Source: Leptidea sinapis (taxonomy: Eukaryota > Arthropoda > Insecta > Lepidoptera > Pieridae). Taken from it: a DNA stretch of 64,000 nt. The stretch is taken from positions 4,230,501 to 4,294,500 of the forward strand of contig NC_066267.1 of NCBI RefSeq assembly GCF_905404315.1, given 5' to 3'. Positions 1-11,292 of this stretch are shown here, piece after piece. Under the pieces are notes generated by a model. It ran no database searches and was not told the DNA's origin. It saw only the letters and a program-made list of their open reading frames with translations. The translations under genes and the position numbers were made by a program. The first letter of the stretch is position 1. Each line of letters starts with the position of its first letter.

Positions 1-1600
1 TTTTAAAAACGATAGTCATAGACCGGGGTCGATAATTTTTGACACAAAAAAAAATATGGAAAAGAAAAAGACTATAACAAAAATGAATGGAAAAATAAAT
101 TACAGGTGATCTGAGGTCGTGAAGTGGAAAAAAGGGGGTGTTTAAGGGTAAAAAACGGTTTATCTCTATTTCCAGTGAAACTAAAAGTCCTATGGACAAA
201 GTTAAATTGCAAAGTTGGAGGTAATAAAAAGATCTACAGCTTTTGTTTTCACACTTTTTTCACATAACGTCAAAATTTGTATAAATTATTAAAAATTTAT
301 TAAATATTTTATTTTTATCTTTTGCAAAATAATATATTTCCACGAAATTGAGTGAAAGTTGCCTTTTAATATCCCAACTACATTATAATTTTTCTGATTT
401 TAAAAATTTATTTTTCACCCTATTTTAACTCAAATATCGAAAAAGAACCCTCATTTTCAATAAAAAATTCTCACGTCAAAATATGAGCTTTTTCAAAAAA
501 GTAGGTGGGCCTTTTCTTTGTTGAAATCACTACTTTTTAGTGGTGTGAAAAAAATATATATAACTATGGTATTGAGAATATAATGGGTTAATCTTACTAT
601 TATTATTTTTTCACTTTTCATCATTTTTAAAGGCTTCAGCACTGCTCTACTACCTAAACATCGATATTGTTGGATTCAATTCTTACACATTACTTAATTA
701 AGAGTATCACTAGAACGACAGCCGTACAGCATCTTTGATTATAATATAATAAATTATATCTATATTTTATATAAATAAAGCATTTAACATGACTCTATAC
801 GACATATTATAGAGAATTAATGTTAATCATTTTTAATAGAATAAGATAGACGAACTATCCTTATAAAGCAACTGCGAAGACCAGGGAAATAAATTTAAAT
901 AAGATTTTCATAAAAATATTAAGATCAAACTACCCAGAATAGGCATATATAACTTGCTACGTTGTCATCGTAACATTTGAAGTTTATCGTCTCATTATGA
1001 ATTCTTGAATACAAATAAAATTATTTATGTGTAATTAAACATAAAAACATTTTCTTATGTTCGTCGTACACATAAACGTGTTTTCTTATTGGGTTAGAAC
1101 AGGATTTCCCATTTGCTAGATCGCGAAATTCCCGCCTTCTTTTAAAAAAAGTCCATAGCACAAAACTTTGATTTGCCGCGAACTTGGATACGTTAGTAAA
1201 AAATAAGTACATACTTCGTATTAAAATTTTGTAACTAAATAGGCGAAAACAAAATATGCAGCTCAAAAAAACCTTTTTACTGTTAATAAAAGTATATTGT
1301 TTTTGACTTGGGTTTAAAAGTAAGGTGAGTCACGAGGGGGCAGTGTGAAAATTACCGGGCCATAGCAGAGTAATGTTTGGGAAACACTGTGTGAGAGTAC
1401 AATAAACATGTACAATATGCAGCGCTGTAGACGTCGTAGGCTTGGAGAATATACATAGCTTTCATTTTCGGCACTGCAGCAATGTTTCATTTGCTTACAC
1501 ACACTGCATACATTATTTGCCACATGAGTCTACAATGTAAATATGAATTAGTATCTCCTTTACACTATGCGACACATATACTCATTTTATATAAAAAAAA
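1..1600. other. AT-rich stretch without a recognised gene
   Basis: Very AT-rich DNA with many A and T runs and stop codons in all frames. The short open frames (for example 1021-1266 and 1314-1523 on the minus strand) resemble no family I know. The only structured signal is at 1371-1388, where the minus strand reads CAGTGTTTCCCAAACATT, like the terminal inverted repeat of hAT transposons. No partner end was found. Confidence 0.6.
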
Positions 1601-1639
1601 AAATTACAGGAGGCAAAAATTTACTTTAATTTTTATTTA

Positions 1640-2262
1640 AATTAATACTGGAGTCTGAGATAGGCCATGAAAGAGAGAACTCTGTGCGTACTGTTTTAAT
1701 GTATGGCAGCGAAACATGGTCTTTAACACAAAATACGATAAAAAATACTTGAAACCAACCAAAGTATTGCCAATATGCAATGGAAAGAAGTGTGCTGACT
1801 GTGAAAAGATCGGACAAATAACAAACCATGTCACAGAAAAAAGACGAAGGTCATGGACATAACATCCAAAATCAGAAGACTGGAGTCTTCTGATTTTGGA
1901 TTGTGGCAATGGTCAGGGCACATGATAAGAGGCCAGGAGATATGGAGCAAAATTGTGACACCATGGTACCCTTACAGAAGGGGAATAGAAAAGCAGGCAG
2001 ACAGACAAGAAGCATAATATATAGGAATAGAGCGGCCAAAGATAGGCAGGACTGGAAAAGGTTTGAGGAGGCCTTTGCCGATTGGCAAACAGACCTTGTA
2101 CTTAAGTACAATAAATAATTAAGTATTAGAATAGAATATATTTAGATAAGTTTAGCTACAAAAATTATATTTGTATATATTCATAGTTTTTAGTTCTAAA
2201 TACATTGAAAATAGGTACTAAGTTGGTCTGAATAAACGGCTTTTTCATTATTATTATTAAGT
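1640..2262 (+). mobile_element. RTE-like LINE, C-terminal fragment plus 3' end
   Basis: Remnant of the end of an endonuclease/reverse-transcriptase polyprotein. Short blocks survive in different frames: MYGSETWSLT near 1700, WQWSGHMIRGQEIWSKIV near 1905-1960, and KDRQDWKRFEEAFADWQTD near 2040-2095. These blocks are typical of the region downstream of the RT palm in RTE-clade LINEs of Lepidoptera. At least two frameshifts and several stops separate them, so it is a pseudogene. An AT-rich 3' UTR follows and closes with a short ATT-type repeat near 2247-2260. It belongs to a different subfamily from the WAGHIARRTDG-type RTE fragments elsewhere in the window. Confidence 0.85.
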
Positions 2263-4223
2263 AAAAATTTAACATTAAAATAATAATAAGGATGAAGATG
2301 TCCCCCAAGTCCTTATCAGTTCGACCGCTTCGACTCTAAATCCATTTCTCTCCGGCGATCTTCTTTAATTCATCATTATTTTTAACTTTGTGTTTCTCTA
2401 TTCCTTTTGGCATAGAATCAGTTGTTGTTTTTGATAGCCTTATGTTTTACAATTTCTTCTTACGACATAATTTGACAGTCTTTTTGTAGAAAAAATTTTC
2501 CCAATTCTTGAAGAGGTCAACAGATTAATATTGTTAAAATCTTTAATAAAGATTAATAATGTTTTTCAGCATAGCTCATTGCAATATTCATTTCCCCAAT
2601 GTGTTTCAACCACAATTGTTTTTCTACGAACAGTTATTTACAAATTGTAACTTTATTTTTTATATTTAGTGCAATAAAGTATTATTTATTAATTTATTAA
2701 CATGCTTTCAACAATTGCTTGCAACCAATTAAATAACATCAATTACATTAATTACAGACAATTCATTATTAACTCAGGACAATCATCTTGCTCACAGTAC
2801 TTCAGGCATTCTGACATTATTCATCATCATTTCATTGATTCCTTGAATTTTTCCACCACAGCTACCACTGTTCCTCCGCTGATTTACGGACCAAACTAGC
2901 CATTGAAATTTAGGATTTAACAAGGTTCAGAAAATTTGTAATCCTTTCGGAATATATCAAATCATCACCCATTAAATTCTATATACAATTCTTGTACGAA
3001 CAGGATCATTAGTAATAGCATTTAATCGCCAATAAGAACGGATAGTTGAACAATGATCCGAATCCAACCAAACGTGACCAAACCGTAATCAATGTACATT
3101 TTAGAAGCTTATCACTGCGTTCATGCGTTATTCCGTTGCAGTTTTAGTATAGACCAAGAGATAGAACAAAATTAAAAAGGTTTTATTTTACATGCAAAAA
3201 AAATTTAATATTATTTATTCACACTTTACATGTGCTTAACATTTTTTACTAGGCGTTAACTGTCTCGTGGGGGAAATAGTAGAATTAACAGAAAATAAAA
3301 ATGTGAAGTGACAATAAGCTGATTAATTTTTATTTTATTTTAATAAAGAAATAAACTAAAATTAATAACTGCACAAGTGTTAATTGTGTGTATGTGTAGG
3401 TGAAAGTGTGTGTATTGTGTATACGTGTACTTGTTAGTATTGTACTTTAAAAAGATTTTCGGTCTCCATATAGGATAGTTGTATTAAATATTTTAATAGA
3501 AGCTTTCTAGCCTTGAAGATGAATGACAAAAACCATCGTTGGATAGACGAAATTATTCCATTCTTAGAAAATAGTAATGAGTGTTTTCTAATAAACATGA
3601 TTTTAGCAAATACATTTATTCAAATATAAGTTTTGACACTTTTATCATCGCGGAACTTTGCATTGTAATTACGGGTTCTGACGATATATATTTTATTAAT
3701 GTGATGGCGATGTTTGTGTCCAATGTCAATTTAATGTCCAATTCCATGAATCGTAGTCGCGGCAGAACTGCGGAGGCGGCGAGAAACTCTTGATATAGTT
3801 ATTTAAATTACTAAATAAAATCATATGGCGTAATATCTTAGACATCACTGTGTTAACAAAGATGTAATAATATGCCTAGTTGTACAGCAAAAATATTGAG
3901 AAAATTTGATTTGATATCATTAGCTTCTAATAAATATATATATTTCGTTTCAATGTTAGCTCTTGGCCTTGAAGTAACAATAGAAACACGTGAAATTACA
4001 TTTAGCTAAGCGGCTTAATGCACCATTGTTAGGAACTTATCCGGCACACCGAAGCCGATCACTGTATGAATTACCATCAATTGCATGAACTATGTAATGA
4101 CCATCAATAAGAAAAATGTGTAACAGCAGAGCTTAAAGTTAAGACGATTGACGAGGAATGATTACGGAAATACTTTAAATCGTTGATCGGCTTCGTGGTT
4201 TTAATTCATTTATATCTTTTTCA
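2263..4223. other. Intergenic stretch, no gene recognised
   Basis: About 2 kb without a supported gene. A GT-rich run lies at about 3389-3428. A 36-codon open frame at 3519-3629 begins MNDKNHRWIDEII; I do not recognise it and see no splice context. A 12 of 13 bp inverted pair (CCGAAGCCGATCA) sits at 4049-4061 and 4184-4196 and could be a decayed inverted-repeat element. Confidence 0.55.
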
Positions 4224-4393
4224 TTTTTTATGACATTAAGGGACGAGGCGAGCAAGATGTTTAGCTGAAGGTAATTGATACACCCTGCCCATTACAATGC
4301 AGTGCCGCTAAGGATTCTTGAAAAACCCAAAAACTCTGAGCGGCACTACAATTACGCTCGTCACCTTAAGTCTGAAGATATGCGGTGTTTTAC
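4224..4393 (-). repeat. SINE-A copy, 5'-truncated
   Basis: Partial copy of the ~310 bp dispersed repeat called SINE-A here. It keeps the half next to the A-rich tail (T run at 4224-4230 on the plus strand) and the hairpin in which GTGCCGCT at 4302-4309 faces AGCGGCAC at about 4338-4345. The rest of the consensus is missing. In the orientation that ends in CATAAAA the element lies on the minus strand, and loss of the opposite end is what incomplete reverse transcription gives. Confidence 0.85.
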
Positions 4394-4489
4394 AGTCTAC
4401 TAAAATTCTCCACTCTTATTCAACCGTTGTATTGACTTGCTGATTGAGGAACTGAGCAACTTACATGCCACATCAATGACATTATGTCA

Positions 4490-4785
4490 ACAAAAAGCGT
4501 GCGGGTCACCTTGTGTTAAGTGATCACCGCCGCCCACATTCTCTTGCAACACCAGAGGAAACACAGGAGCGTTGCCAACCTTAAAGGAAGGTGTTCGCGC
4601 TTTTTTTGAAGGTACAGTTATTGTATTGTTTCGAAAACATCGTTAGTACGTGGAAGAAAGCTCCTTGAAAACCGCACTGTGGAGGACCGCCACACATCCA
4701 GATGGTGGGGATGATATCCTTACTTGGGGCGTGTTATCTGAAGGTGGAAATAAGCGGAAGGATTCAGGTGAAACAGCTCTAAAGC
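4490..4785 (-). mobile_element. LINE-A 3' fragment
   Basis: Tail of the LINE-A retrotransposon on the minus strand. It holds the last part of the ORF (homologous to the segments around the YHPHH and VFKELSS blocks, here frameshifted) and the 3' UTR that ends next to GTGATCACTTAACAC. It matches the ends of the longer copies at 47.1-49.1 kb and 52.1-53.6 kb. It is 5'-truncated, the usual outcome of target-primed reverse transcription. Confidence 0.9.
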
Positions 4786-5290
4786 TATGCTGATTCCAAA
4801 GTACTGCTGAGTCCTTCGAAAGCAGCTCAATATAGCTCAAGATATAACAATGTTCAGGATGTCGTTGATGCTGCCGTGGCGCTGTAGTGCTTCTAAATAC
4901 TTTTCAAGGGCACAAGCACGCAAAGGAGACCCTGTTTTTTTCTTTTTACAACAGTGCTTACGTACTTCCAACAACGGCATTCCAAAGGTAATTAATTTAA
5001 TTTCTGCCAGACGCGACTTCCAACTGTGTGGAAGAAGGTATTGGGCGGTTACGGGGAAGAATTGTAACTGACATACTAAGAAATTATGGATGGAGACGTA
5101 TTAAAAATAAACGTTTATTTGTTTTTAATATGTATGTTGTGCGGACGGCCAAAGGCACAAATTCCAACGTTTTGTCGCATAAAATCGTATAAAATAATTA
5201 TGTTGTACATGTGAATGATATTGAAAGCGCATTGAAAGTGAAGTGAGTTTTTTACATACAATATTGGTTTTACTGGCTTATGGTGTGGAT
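4786..5290. other. No recognised feature
   Basis: A 73-codon open frame at 4850-5071 (plus) starts MFRMSLMLPWRCSASK. It has no recognisable domain, and I cannot tell whether it is a gene remnant or chance. The remainder is AT-rich. Confidence 0.5.
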
Positions 5291-5446
5291 TTCATCATCA
5301 TTTCAGCCTGACGACGTCCACTGCTGGACAAAGGCCTCCCCCAATGATCGCCATGACAATCGGTCAGCGCTGCCTTCATCTAACCTTCTTGACCAGATCG
5401 TCGGTCCATCTTGTGGAGGGCCTACCAACACTGCGTCTTCCGGTAC
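5291..5446 (-). mobile_element. RTE-like LINE 3' end fragment
   Basis: Minus-strand end of an RTE-type LINE. The plus strand starts TTCATCATCATTTCAGCC, the reverse of the usual (ATG)n-type tail, followed by the complement of the coding end (the SLGEAYVQQWTSFG and DDLVKIAG blocks of the family). It is 5'-truncated after about 155 bp. Related fragments occur at 9.4, 28.5, 29.1, 30.0 and 43.7 kb. Confidence 0.9.
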
Positions 5447-6250
5447 TTGTATAACTTCTGAAAATAATACTTTTTAACTCAATCGATTTTTTTATCTTTT
5501 CATTAATTATTTGGGAAGCGTAACATTCAATCTGTAATATAAGTATAATTTTGTTTTGTTTAGTTTAAACAATAAAAAATAAATTTAAATATATATTATT
5601 ATAATAAATTAAATTCAGTTTAATTTAATTTGGTGTCTAGACTATGGGCCACTGACCTGTGTAAATACTACTGGACAGGCTGTTCCATATATTTGACAGC
5701 ATATTTTTTAAAGCGACATTCGTGAGCGTCCAGAGAATTAATTTTGACGTATAATACAAATGGCTGCAAAGGAACGTACAATACTAAGAAATATTTTTGC
5801 TTTTTTAATTATTTTCGTTCGTTTTCCGTTTTCCGTACTTCAAGAATCAAAGTAATAAGTACACAATTTTTATTTATGAATATTTTCCCACCACCTTTCG
5901 ATGTTTGCTGAGTTCATTACTAGTTTTAGTACCGCAGATTCTCGCTACATGTTGGCCATGGCCAACAGCGCCAAAATGGCGAATATAAAAACAGGTGCAA
6001 AAGCACTATGACAGCTGCCAGTCCAGTGGTATATAGTAGAGGTCAGTGCTATGTGCCCATTCAATCTAAAAACTCATATAAACAAGGTACCAACTGCTGC
6101 CTTCAAGAGGGCGATTAACAAGTCCAGGACTAACTCTTAAACGTAACTACCACAAATATTTGTTTAATAGACCTATCTTTTTAATCCGGAAATTTTATAC
6201 GCTCTAACGTATTGATGTATTGCACTAATAGTAGTTATATTCAGTGTTAT
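5447..6250. other. Intergenic; possible RT end at 6053-6140
   Basis: Mostly unassigned AT-rich DNA. On the plus strand, 6053-6140 reads LKTHINKVPTAAFKRAINK before a stop, which resembles the extreme C-terminus of jockey/R1-type reverse transcriptases. The match is short and I give it low weight. Confidence 0.4.
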
Positions 6251-6508
6251 AATTGGATATAATTCCAGAAAAACGTTCCAAACCACAATCATGTCGAAAT
6301 TGAGTCAAGAACACAAATCTGGTCATGTGATACATATTAACGGACTCACAAAAAATGGCAGTCCTACTGTCACACTTTAAATGACATCATGACTTAGTAG
6401 CCCAACCCACATGTATGGAATACACAAATATTTATTAAACTTTAAACACGAATTCCTTAAAATGTGATGTTTGTGGCTTGGAACGGTTTTCAGGAACTAT
6501 GTCGAATT
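6251..6508. mobile_element. MITE-like inverted-repeat element
   Basis: A 258 bp segment bounded by imperfect inverted repeats of about 40 bp. The left arm (6251-6292) includes AACGTTCCAAACCACAA; the right arm (6465-6508) read in reverse includes ACCGTTCCAAGCCACAA. The outermost bases are AATTGGATA and the reverse of TATGTCGAATT. There is no coding capacity between the arms, as expected of a non-autonomous DNA transposon. I could not fix the target-site duplication, so the superfamily is open. Confidence 0.65.
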
Positions 6509-7901
6509 AAAAACGTCGTTTTGAATTAATATCATTTTATATTCAATTGAACAAGATCCAATTTTCTCCAAGAATATTTTCTGTGTTGTAAATAAACAAA
6601 CGTATAATCACATCAGAACGCGGCAGTCCGAACAAATTGCTCTAATTTGGTAGCAGTTGAGAGCGAAACGGGCCATTATCTTGATTGTACTAACGCTCTG
6701 GCATTTGTCAAACTATACCCGAAACAAACCATATCATTGTTAGTGGAATACTATTTCTTTTAGCCTCTTATTTCTGCAGTGTTATTTGATTCGAAGGTTT
6801 TTATTAGTACTCCATGTTTTTGATAATATACTTGAAGAGTCAGTGGCGCTATAGGTAGAGCCGTTGACTCTCACCACTGTGCCCCCGGTTTGACCTTACC
6901 CGTTAAATACATGCCTAAACATTTATACAAATTAAATTTTTGCACTAAAATAATAGGACGATGCGGGAATCAACCCGTGCCTCTCGGGTTACATCCCAAA
7001 TAAACCACAATCTTGGTATGTCATATTCAACTCTCGAATCGTTTGAAAATTTTGGTAAACAAAATATATTTTGATAAAAAATTTATATAACTAATGCCAG
7101 AGTGAAGCATATCAACTCTTTAAATATAACAAATTGTTTATACCTGAGTAGTATTAATTTACTTAAATAAGATAAATTGACGTACTATAAGTAGAAAGAG
7201 ATCGTATTTGTAAATAAAATAATGTGTTTTCGTTCCTCAAATGTATGAACACGTTGATTATCCAACTCTTAAAAATGAATAAATTTTGTTAATGTTCCAA
7301 ATGATTAGAATCTCGACTGACATAAACCCATCAGTAATCCATTTAAAAATATACATTTATATTGTTCATTGGAATAGAAAACTGAACTTGAATTCCCTTT
7401 TAAGTTCATTTATATAGTATCCATAGTCAATTATACGTTTACCCATAAAATTAACATCAAAAACATTCCACGTTCCTACTTATCAGACAAATTGTGATAA
7501 TTCGAACAAACCATCTCGTTATATCGAATGGCGGCTGCCAAAATGTACCTCACTGAATAGCTCTCATAATGACTGTAAACATGGTACAATAATACCGCTA
7601 TTTGTACGAACATTTCTATCTTTGTGCGAACATTTGAATCGCACGGAGCTTCCAATAAATTATGTAAGTAAGATATATGATGTGAGGCTAAATTATAATT
7701 AGATTTTGATATTATGATCTGTAGAGGCAAGTTGGTTTTATGTATAGATGCAAAATGGTTAATGGATCACAGTTTAAGGAGATTTTATTTACTTTTTGAT
7801 CATTTGCCGGAGTTTGATATACAAACCAAAGCGCTATTAATATATTAAAACTAAAACAGTTTTGTTCCATCTTTTAGTGACAAAATAGAGTTATTAAAAA
7901 A
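6509..7901. other. Intergenic with decayed tRNA-like repeat
   Basis: No gene is supported. At 6957-6997 the minus strand carries a decayed tRNA-like block (plus strand GATGCGGGAATCAACCCG) matching the Rep-C family, and 7020-7037 keeps a piece of the same repeat (TTCAACTCTCGAATCG). Another degenerate tRNA-like stretch lies at about 6841-6900. An 84-codon minus-strand open frame at 7476-7730 resembles nothing known to me. Confidence 0.5.
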
Positions 7902-8183
7902 TCTATCTATTCATATAAATAAAATTGAAGTGTCTGTTTGTAATATTGAAATAACCGTTTTTTACCATTTTAGTCTGTCTGTCTGTTTGTTTGTTCTGAC
8001 TAATCTCTGAAATGGCTGGACCGATTTAGACGTGACTTTTATTGGCAGGTAGCTAATGTAATAAGGAGTAACTTAGTCTACGTTTATTTTAGAAAAATAA
8101 AGTAATGTTGCAATGTCCAAGAAAATATGGTCTGACTCTAAAAATAATTAATATGGCAAAACAACGTTTGCCGGGTCAGCTAG
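7902..8183 (+). mobile_element. Non-autonomous Helitron (282 bp)
   Basis: Rolling-circle-type element. It starts TC after an A (7901) and ends CTAG (8180-8183) before a T, the A-T target preference of Helitrons. Seven bases before CTAG is a perfect 6 bp stem, GGCAAA (8155-8160) with TTTGCC (8167-8172), the position of the Helitron 3' terminator hairpin. The body contains the GTCTGTCTGT run and the GGCTGGACCGATTT block common to lepidopteran Helitrons. No coding sequence. Confidence 0.9.
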
Positions 8184-8522
8184 TATTATAATATTATATA
8201 TTATGTGTCACAGACAGTGGAAAATCATGAAGCGTAATCGGATTAGTAAATAATGGAACCCAATATATAGTTCTTGTCCAGATTACAGCAACTACAAGTG
8301 CCATGGCCCTAGAACCCTATAGTCAGCTACAAAAATTATTTTATTGAGTCGCTGTACTTTGTTGAGACTCTGAAGTATAAATAGATTACAAGAATCATTT
8401 TATCTGTCTCAGGGTCACGGGCGCAGTATAACATAATCATATCAGTCAAATACCTTAACATGGGGTGGGTTATCTGACCATCTTTTATTATTATTGTTAT
8501 ATACACACAGTTTCTATTGAAA

Positions 8523-8906
8523 TCTTAATATATATAAATCTCGTGTCACAATGTTTGTCCTCAATGGACTCCTAAACTAATGAACGGATTTCAATGGGGA
8601 TTACTTCATGGAGTGCAGTTTAGTCCAACTTAAGAGATAGGATAGTTTTTATTTCGATTTGGGACCCATAATTATTTTTATTTCCAATATTTGTTTTGTT
8701 TGGACATATTTTCTGTGAGAGTATTTTTGACGCGCGGTTTGACAGTTCTGCTGTGAAACAATTTCATTGTAACAACAAGTAACTAACTAACTAACTAATT
8801 GTAACAACAATTGTATTATTATGTTACAATGAAAAATTATTGACAAATTCATCAAAAATGGTATTTTATTTATTATGAACAGAACAACGTCTGTCTGGTC
8901 AGCTAG
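8523..8906 (+). mobile_element. Non-autonomous Helitron (384 bp)
   Basis: Second Helitron, same orientation, 339 bp downstream of the first; the spacer holds nothing recognisable. It begins TC after A at 8522 and ends GGTCAGCTAG at 8906 before T. The subterminal hairpin has weakened to ACAG/CTGT (8879-8882, 8891-8894). The last 30 bases are shared with the first copy, but the 5' start (TCTCGTGTCACAATGTTTG) differs, so the two are different subfamilies with the same terminator. An internal inverted pair (TTTCATTGTAACAACAA and its reverse near 8821-8836) surrounds an AACT tandem at about 8779-8797. Confidence 0.88.
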
Positions 8907-8911
8907 TAAAA

Positions 8912-9439
8912 TATATTTTAAAGGATTAAAACACGTGTAACTGTGTTTTTGACATTAGGTTTTTTCGTAAAAGTCGGACTTTTGTTATTATTTTATTTAA
9001 TCGGGTTAAATTCGTTTCCTGATCTTTGACAGGAAATACTAACTCCGAGGCTAAACTTTTCTCGACTCCTGTTAACCGCAGTCCACCTAAAAAAGAACTC
9101 TACAACGGCCCAATATGGCTAGACTAGTTATAATAAAGATAACATGACACGTAAATAAGTTCAACGACCGCGGTCGGTGATTGTGTGGTTTCGAGTTTGT
9201 TGACCCTATTTGTTCATTAACTCACAAATACGCAAAGGGTATTTCTGTGTAATATTTTTGGTTGAATAACTCATTTTCAATAACAAGCGGTGAATGAGGT
9301 AAACTGGTAAATAATATAATGAAGCAGTAATGGACCAAATTCACGGAAACTCACTTATGTTTGTTTATTTACCTAGTTTAGTCTGTAGTTAATAGTTGGT
9401 AACTTCATAAATGATTTGTTCGTTCGGGAAGCTACGTAA
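8912..9439. repeat. Rep-J arm and unassigned sequence
   Basis: About 8917-8965 matches one arm of the fold-back repeat at 12.3 kb (AAAGGATTAAAACACGTGTAA, then TTTTCGTAAAAGTC). From 9000 to 9439 I see nothing recognisable. Confidence 0.5.
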
Positions 9440-9880
9440 AATCTTCTTGTCGAAAATACCACAGTGTCTGAAGACGAAAGTTTTTAACCAATGTGTGATT
9501 GCCAGTGATGACATACGGAATTCAGACGTGGTCGCTAACTATGGGCCTTATGAGGAAGCTCATTGTCGCTCAGCGGGAAATGGAGAGGACTGTTCTTGAA
9601 GTTTCATGACGAATAGGACATATGTAGAACCAAAGTTTCCGACATAGCCCAAATGATTTTGAAACTGAAGTGGCAGTGGGCAGGGCACATAGCTTGACAG
9701 ATGGCCGTTGGGGCAGTAAAGTCCTCGAACGATGAACACGTACTGGGAGACGAAGTGTTGGTATGCCCCCAACAAAATGGACCGACGATCTGGTCAAGAT
9801 CGCCGGAATAGGTTGGATGAGGACAGCGCTCGTCATGGCGATCTCTGGGGGATGCCTTTGTCCTGCAGATGTTTAACTTC
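9440..9880 (+). mobile_element. RTE-like LINE fragment, C-terminal coding
   Basis: Pseudogene of the end of an RTE-type LINE. Recognisable blocks in shifting frames are VFNQCV near 9486, TWSLTMGLMRKLIVAQREME near 9530-9590, KLKWQWAG near 9660-9683, and PTKWTDDLVKIAGIGWMRTA near 9770-9832. It stops just before the (ATG)n tail seen in complete 3' ends. Several frameshifts and stops. The short open frames at 9411-9599 and 9732-9962 are pieces of it. Confidence 0.9.
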
Positions 9881-10164
9881 ACTTTTCACATTCACTTCAA
9901 TTTTGTTTTTACAGATAATATATTATGTAAGTAATAACATTTACAAAATACCGACTTCATAAGCAATGTATTTTACGACATGGTGAATAAAATAAATATT
10001 CTTTACAATATTTTGAACTTTGTGGCAATGTAAGTCAAATTAATTTACATTCAGTACTTAAATACGGAGAACTAATCAGTGTAAAAGCTGGGAAAATTAA
10101 TTTACTTGGATTGATCGGTTTTTCGTCCCCAAAACGCCTCGTGTAATTTTGTTTGTTGTTTGTT
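9881..10164. other. No recognised feature
   Basis: AT-rich sequence between the RTE fragment and the SINE body; nothing recognisable. Confidence 0.5.
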
Positions 10165-10306
10165 TGCCGAGTCATGTATGTTTATTTGTATTTATGTTTG
10201 CTCAAATAACATTATTGTATTAAACATATTATTGTCTTGTACCCATAGCACAGGCTATTATACATAAGGGCAAGATAATTTGTGTAAAAGTGTGTCAATA
10301 TTATTA
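10165..10306 (+). repeat. SINE body, headless copy
   Basis: Starts GAGTCATGTATGTTTATTT and continues through the conserved block ending GGGCAAGATAATTTGTGTAA. The same body occurs at 17884-18012 (minus) and, with its tRNA-like head, at 60810-61010. This copy lacks the tRNA-derived 5' part, so it is 5'-truncated. Confidence 0.75.
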
Positions 10307-10436
10307 TTATAAGTAATTGCTCATTTAAATACGTTATCTATCAAGTGAAATATATATGTCTCAAGTAGTTACTTCAACGAATGTGAAGAGGTTGTAGAGA
10401 ATATTATGTATTTTTAAATCTTAAGTTACCTTCTTT

Positions 10437-10642
10437 TTTAAAAGGACGACAAATTAAGGGTCACTTGGTGTTAAGTGATCACCACCGCTCAAATTCTCTT
10501 GCAACACCAGAGGAATCACAGGAGCGTTGCCGGCCTTTAAGGAAGCTTTACGCGCTTTTTTTTAAGGTACCCATATCGTGTAGTCTCGGTAATACCGCAA
10601 AAGGAAGCTCATTCCAAGGCTTTGTAGTTCGTCAAAGAATGT
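10437..10642 (-). mobile_element. LINE-A 3' fragment
   Basis: Minus-strand tail of LINE-A. The plus strand reads CACTTGGTGTTAAGTGATCA followed by the complement of the ORF end. About 205 bp, 5'-truncated. A second LINE-A tail of opposite orientation starts 230 bp downstream. Confidence 0.9.
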
Positions 10643-10874
10643 TACCTTTTTTCAAAATAATATATAATTGAAGTTAATTCTTTTCTGTTTACTCTTTTTA
10701 GTTCAATATATTTACCAAAGTAATTCAAACTAGATAGACAACTTGAACAAGTTTCCTATAGGTATGTACTTCTAACAGTAAACCCATCAACCTCATAACC
10801 CAGATGACTCCTAAACAATACATTCAACCAACAGAGGTGAACAGGCGTGGAATACTGACAGAGTAAGAGAGAGT

Positions 10875-11082
10875 TACAGTATCGTAATTGGACAATGAGT
10901 TTCCTTGTGCGGTGTTTACAGGACAGTACGATGTGGGTATCATAAAAAAAATACGTACTCCTTGTTAAAGGGCTAGCAACGCTTCTGTTCTGATTCCTCT
11001 GGTATTGCAGGAGAATTTGGGCGGCGGTGATCACTTAAATCAGATGACCCGTACGCACGTTTGTCCTCTCTTCCATAAAAAA
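10875..11082 (+). mobile_element. LINE-A 3' fragment
   Basis: Plus-strand tail of LINE-A, from the segment encoding the LPCAVFPG-like block through GGGCGGCGGTGATCACTTAA to CTTCCATAAAAAAAAA. The A run at 11074-11082 is its 3' end. The open frame at 10756-11034 on the minus strand is antisense and not a gene. Confidence 0.88.
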
Positions 11083-11292
11083 AAAATTGGATAAGTACAG
11101 CATACAAGTATAATGATACTTTATCATAAGGTACACATTAATAATAAGGCTTTGTATTCCCGAAGCTTGTAAGTTCAGAACGATAAATTACAGAATGTTA
11201 GAGTGCACCGGTGCTCAGGGTGACTACATAGACATACATCACTGGAAGGAGCAATCACTAGGAGTAAATATTTTCAAAAACATTAAAAGGCA

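Noticed and set aside
1314..1523. Minus-strand frame starting with C-x2-C, as a zinc-finger exon
   Set aside because: Only one Cys pair is convincing, there is no splice context, and the end of the frame overlaps a hAT-like repeat end.
7476..7730. 84-codon minus-strand frame as a gene
   Set aside because: No domain, no homology that I recognise, and Rep-C scraps nearby; treated as chance.
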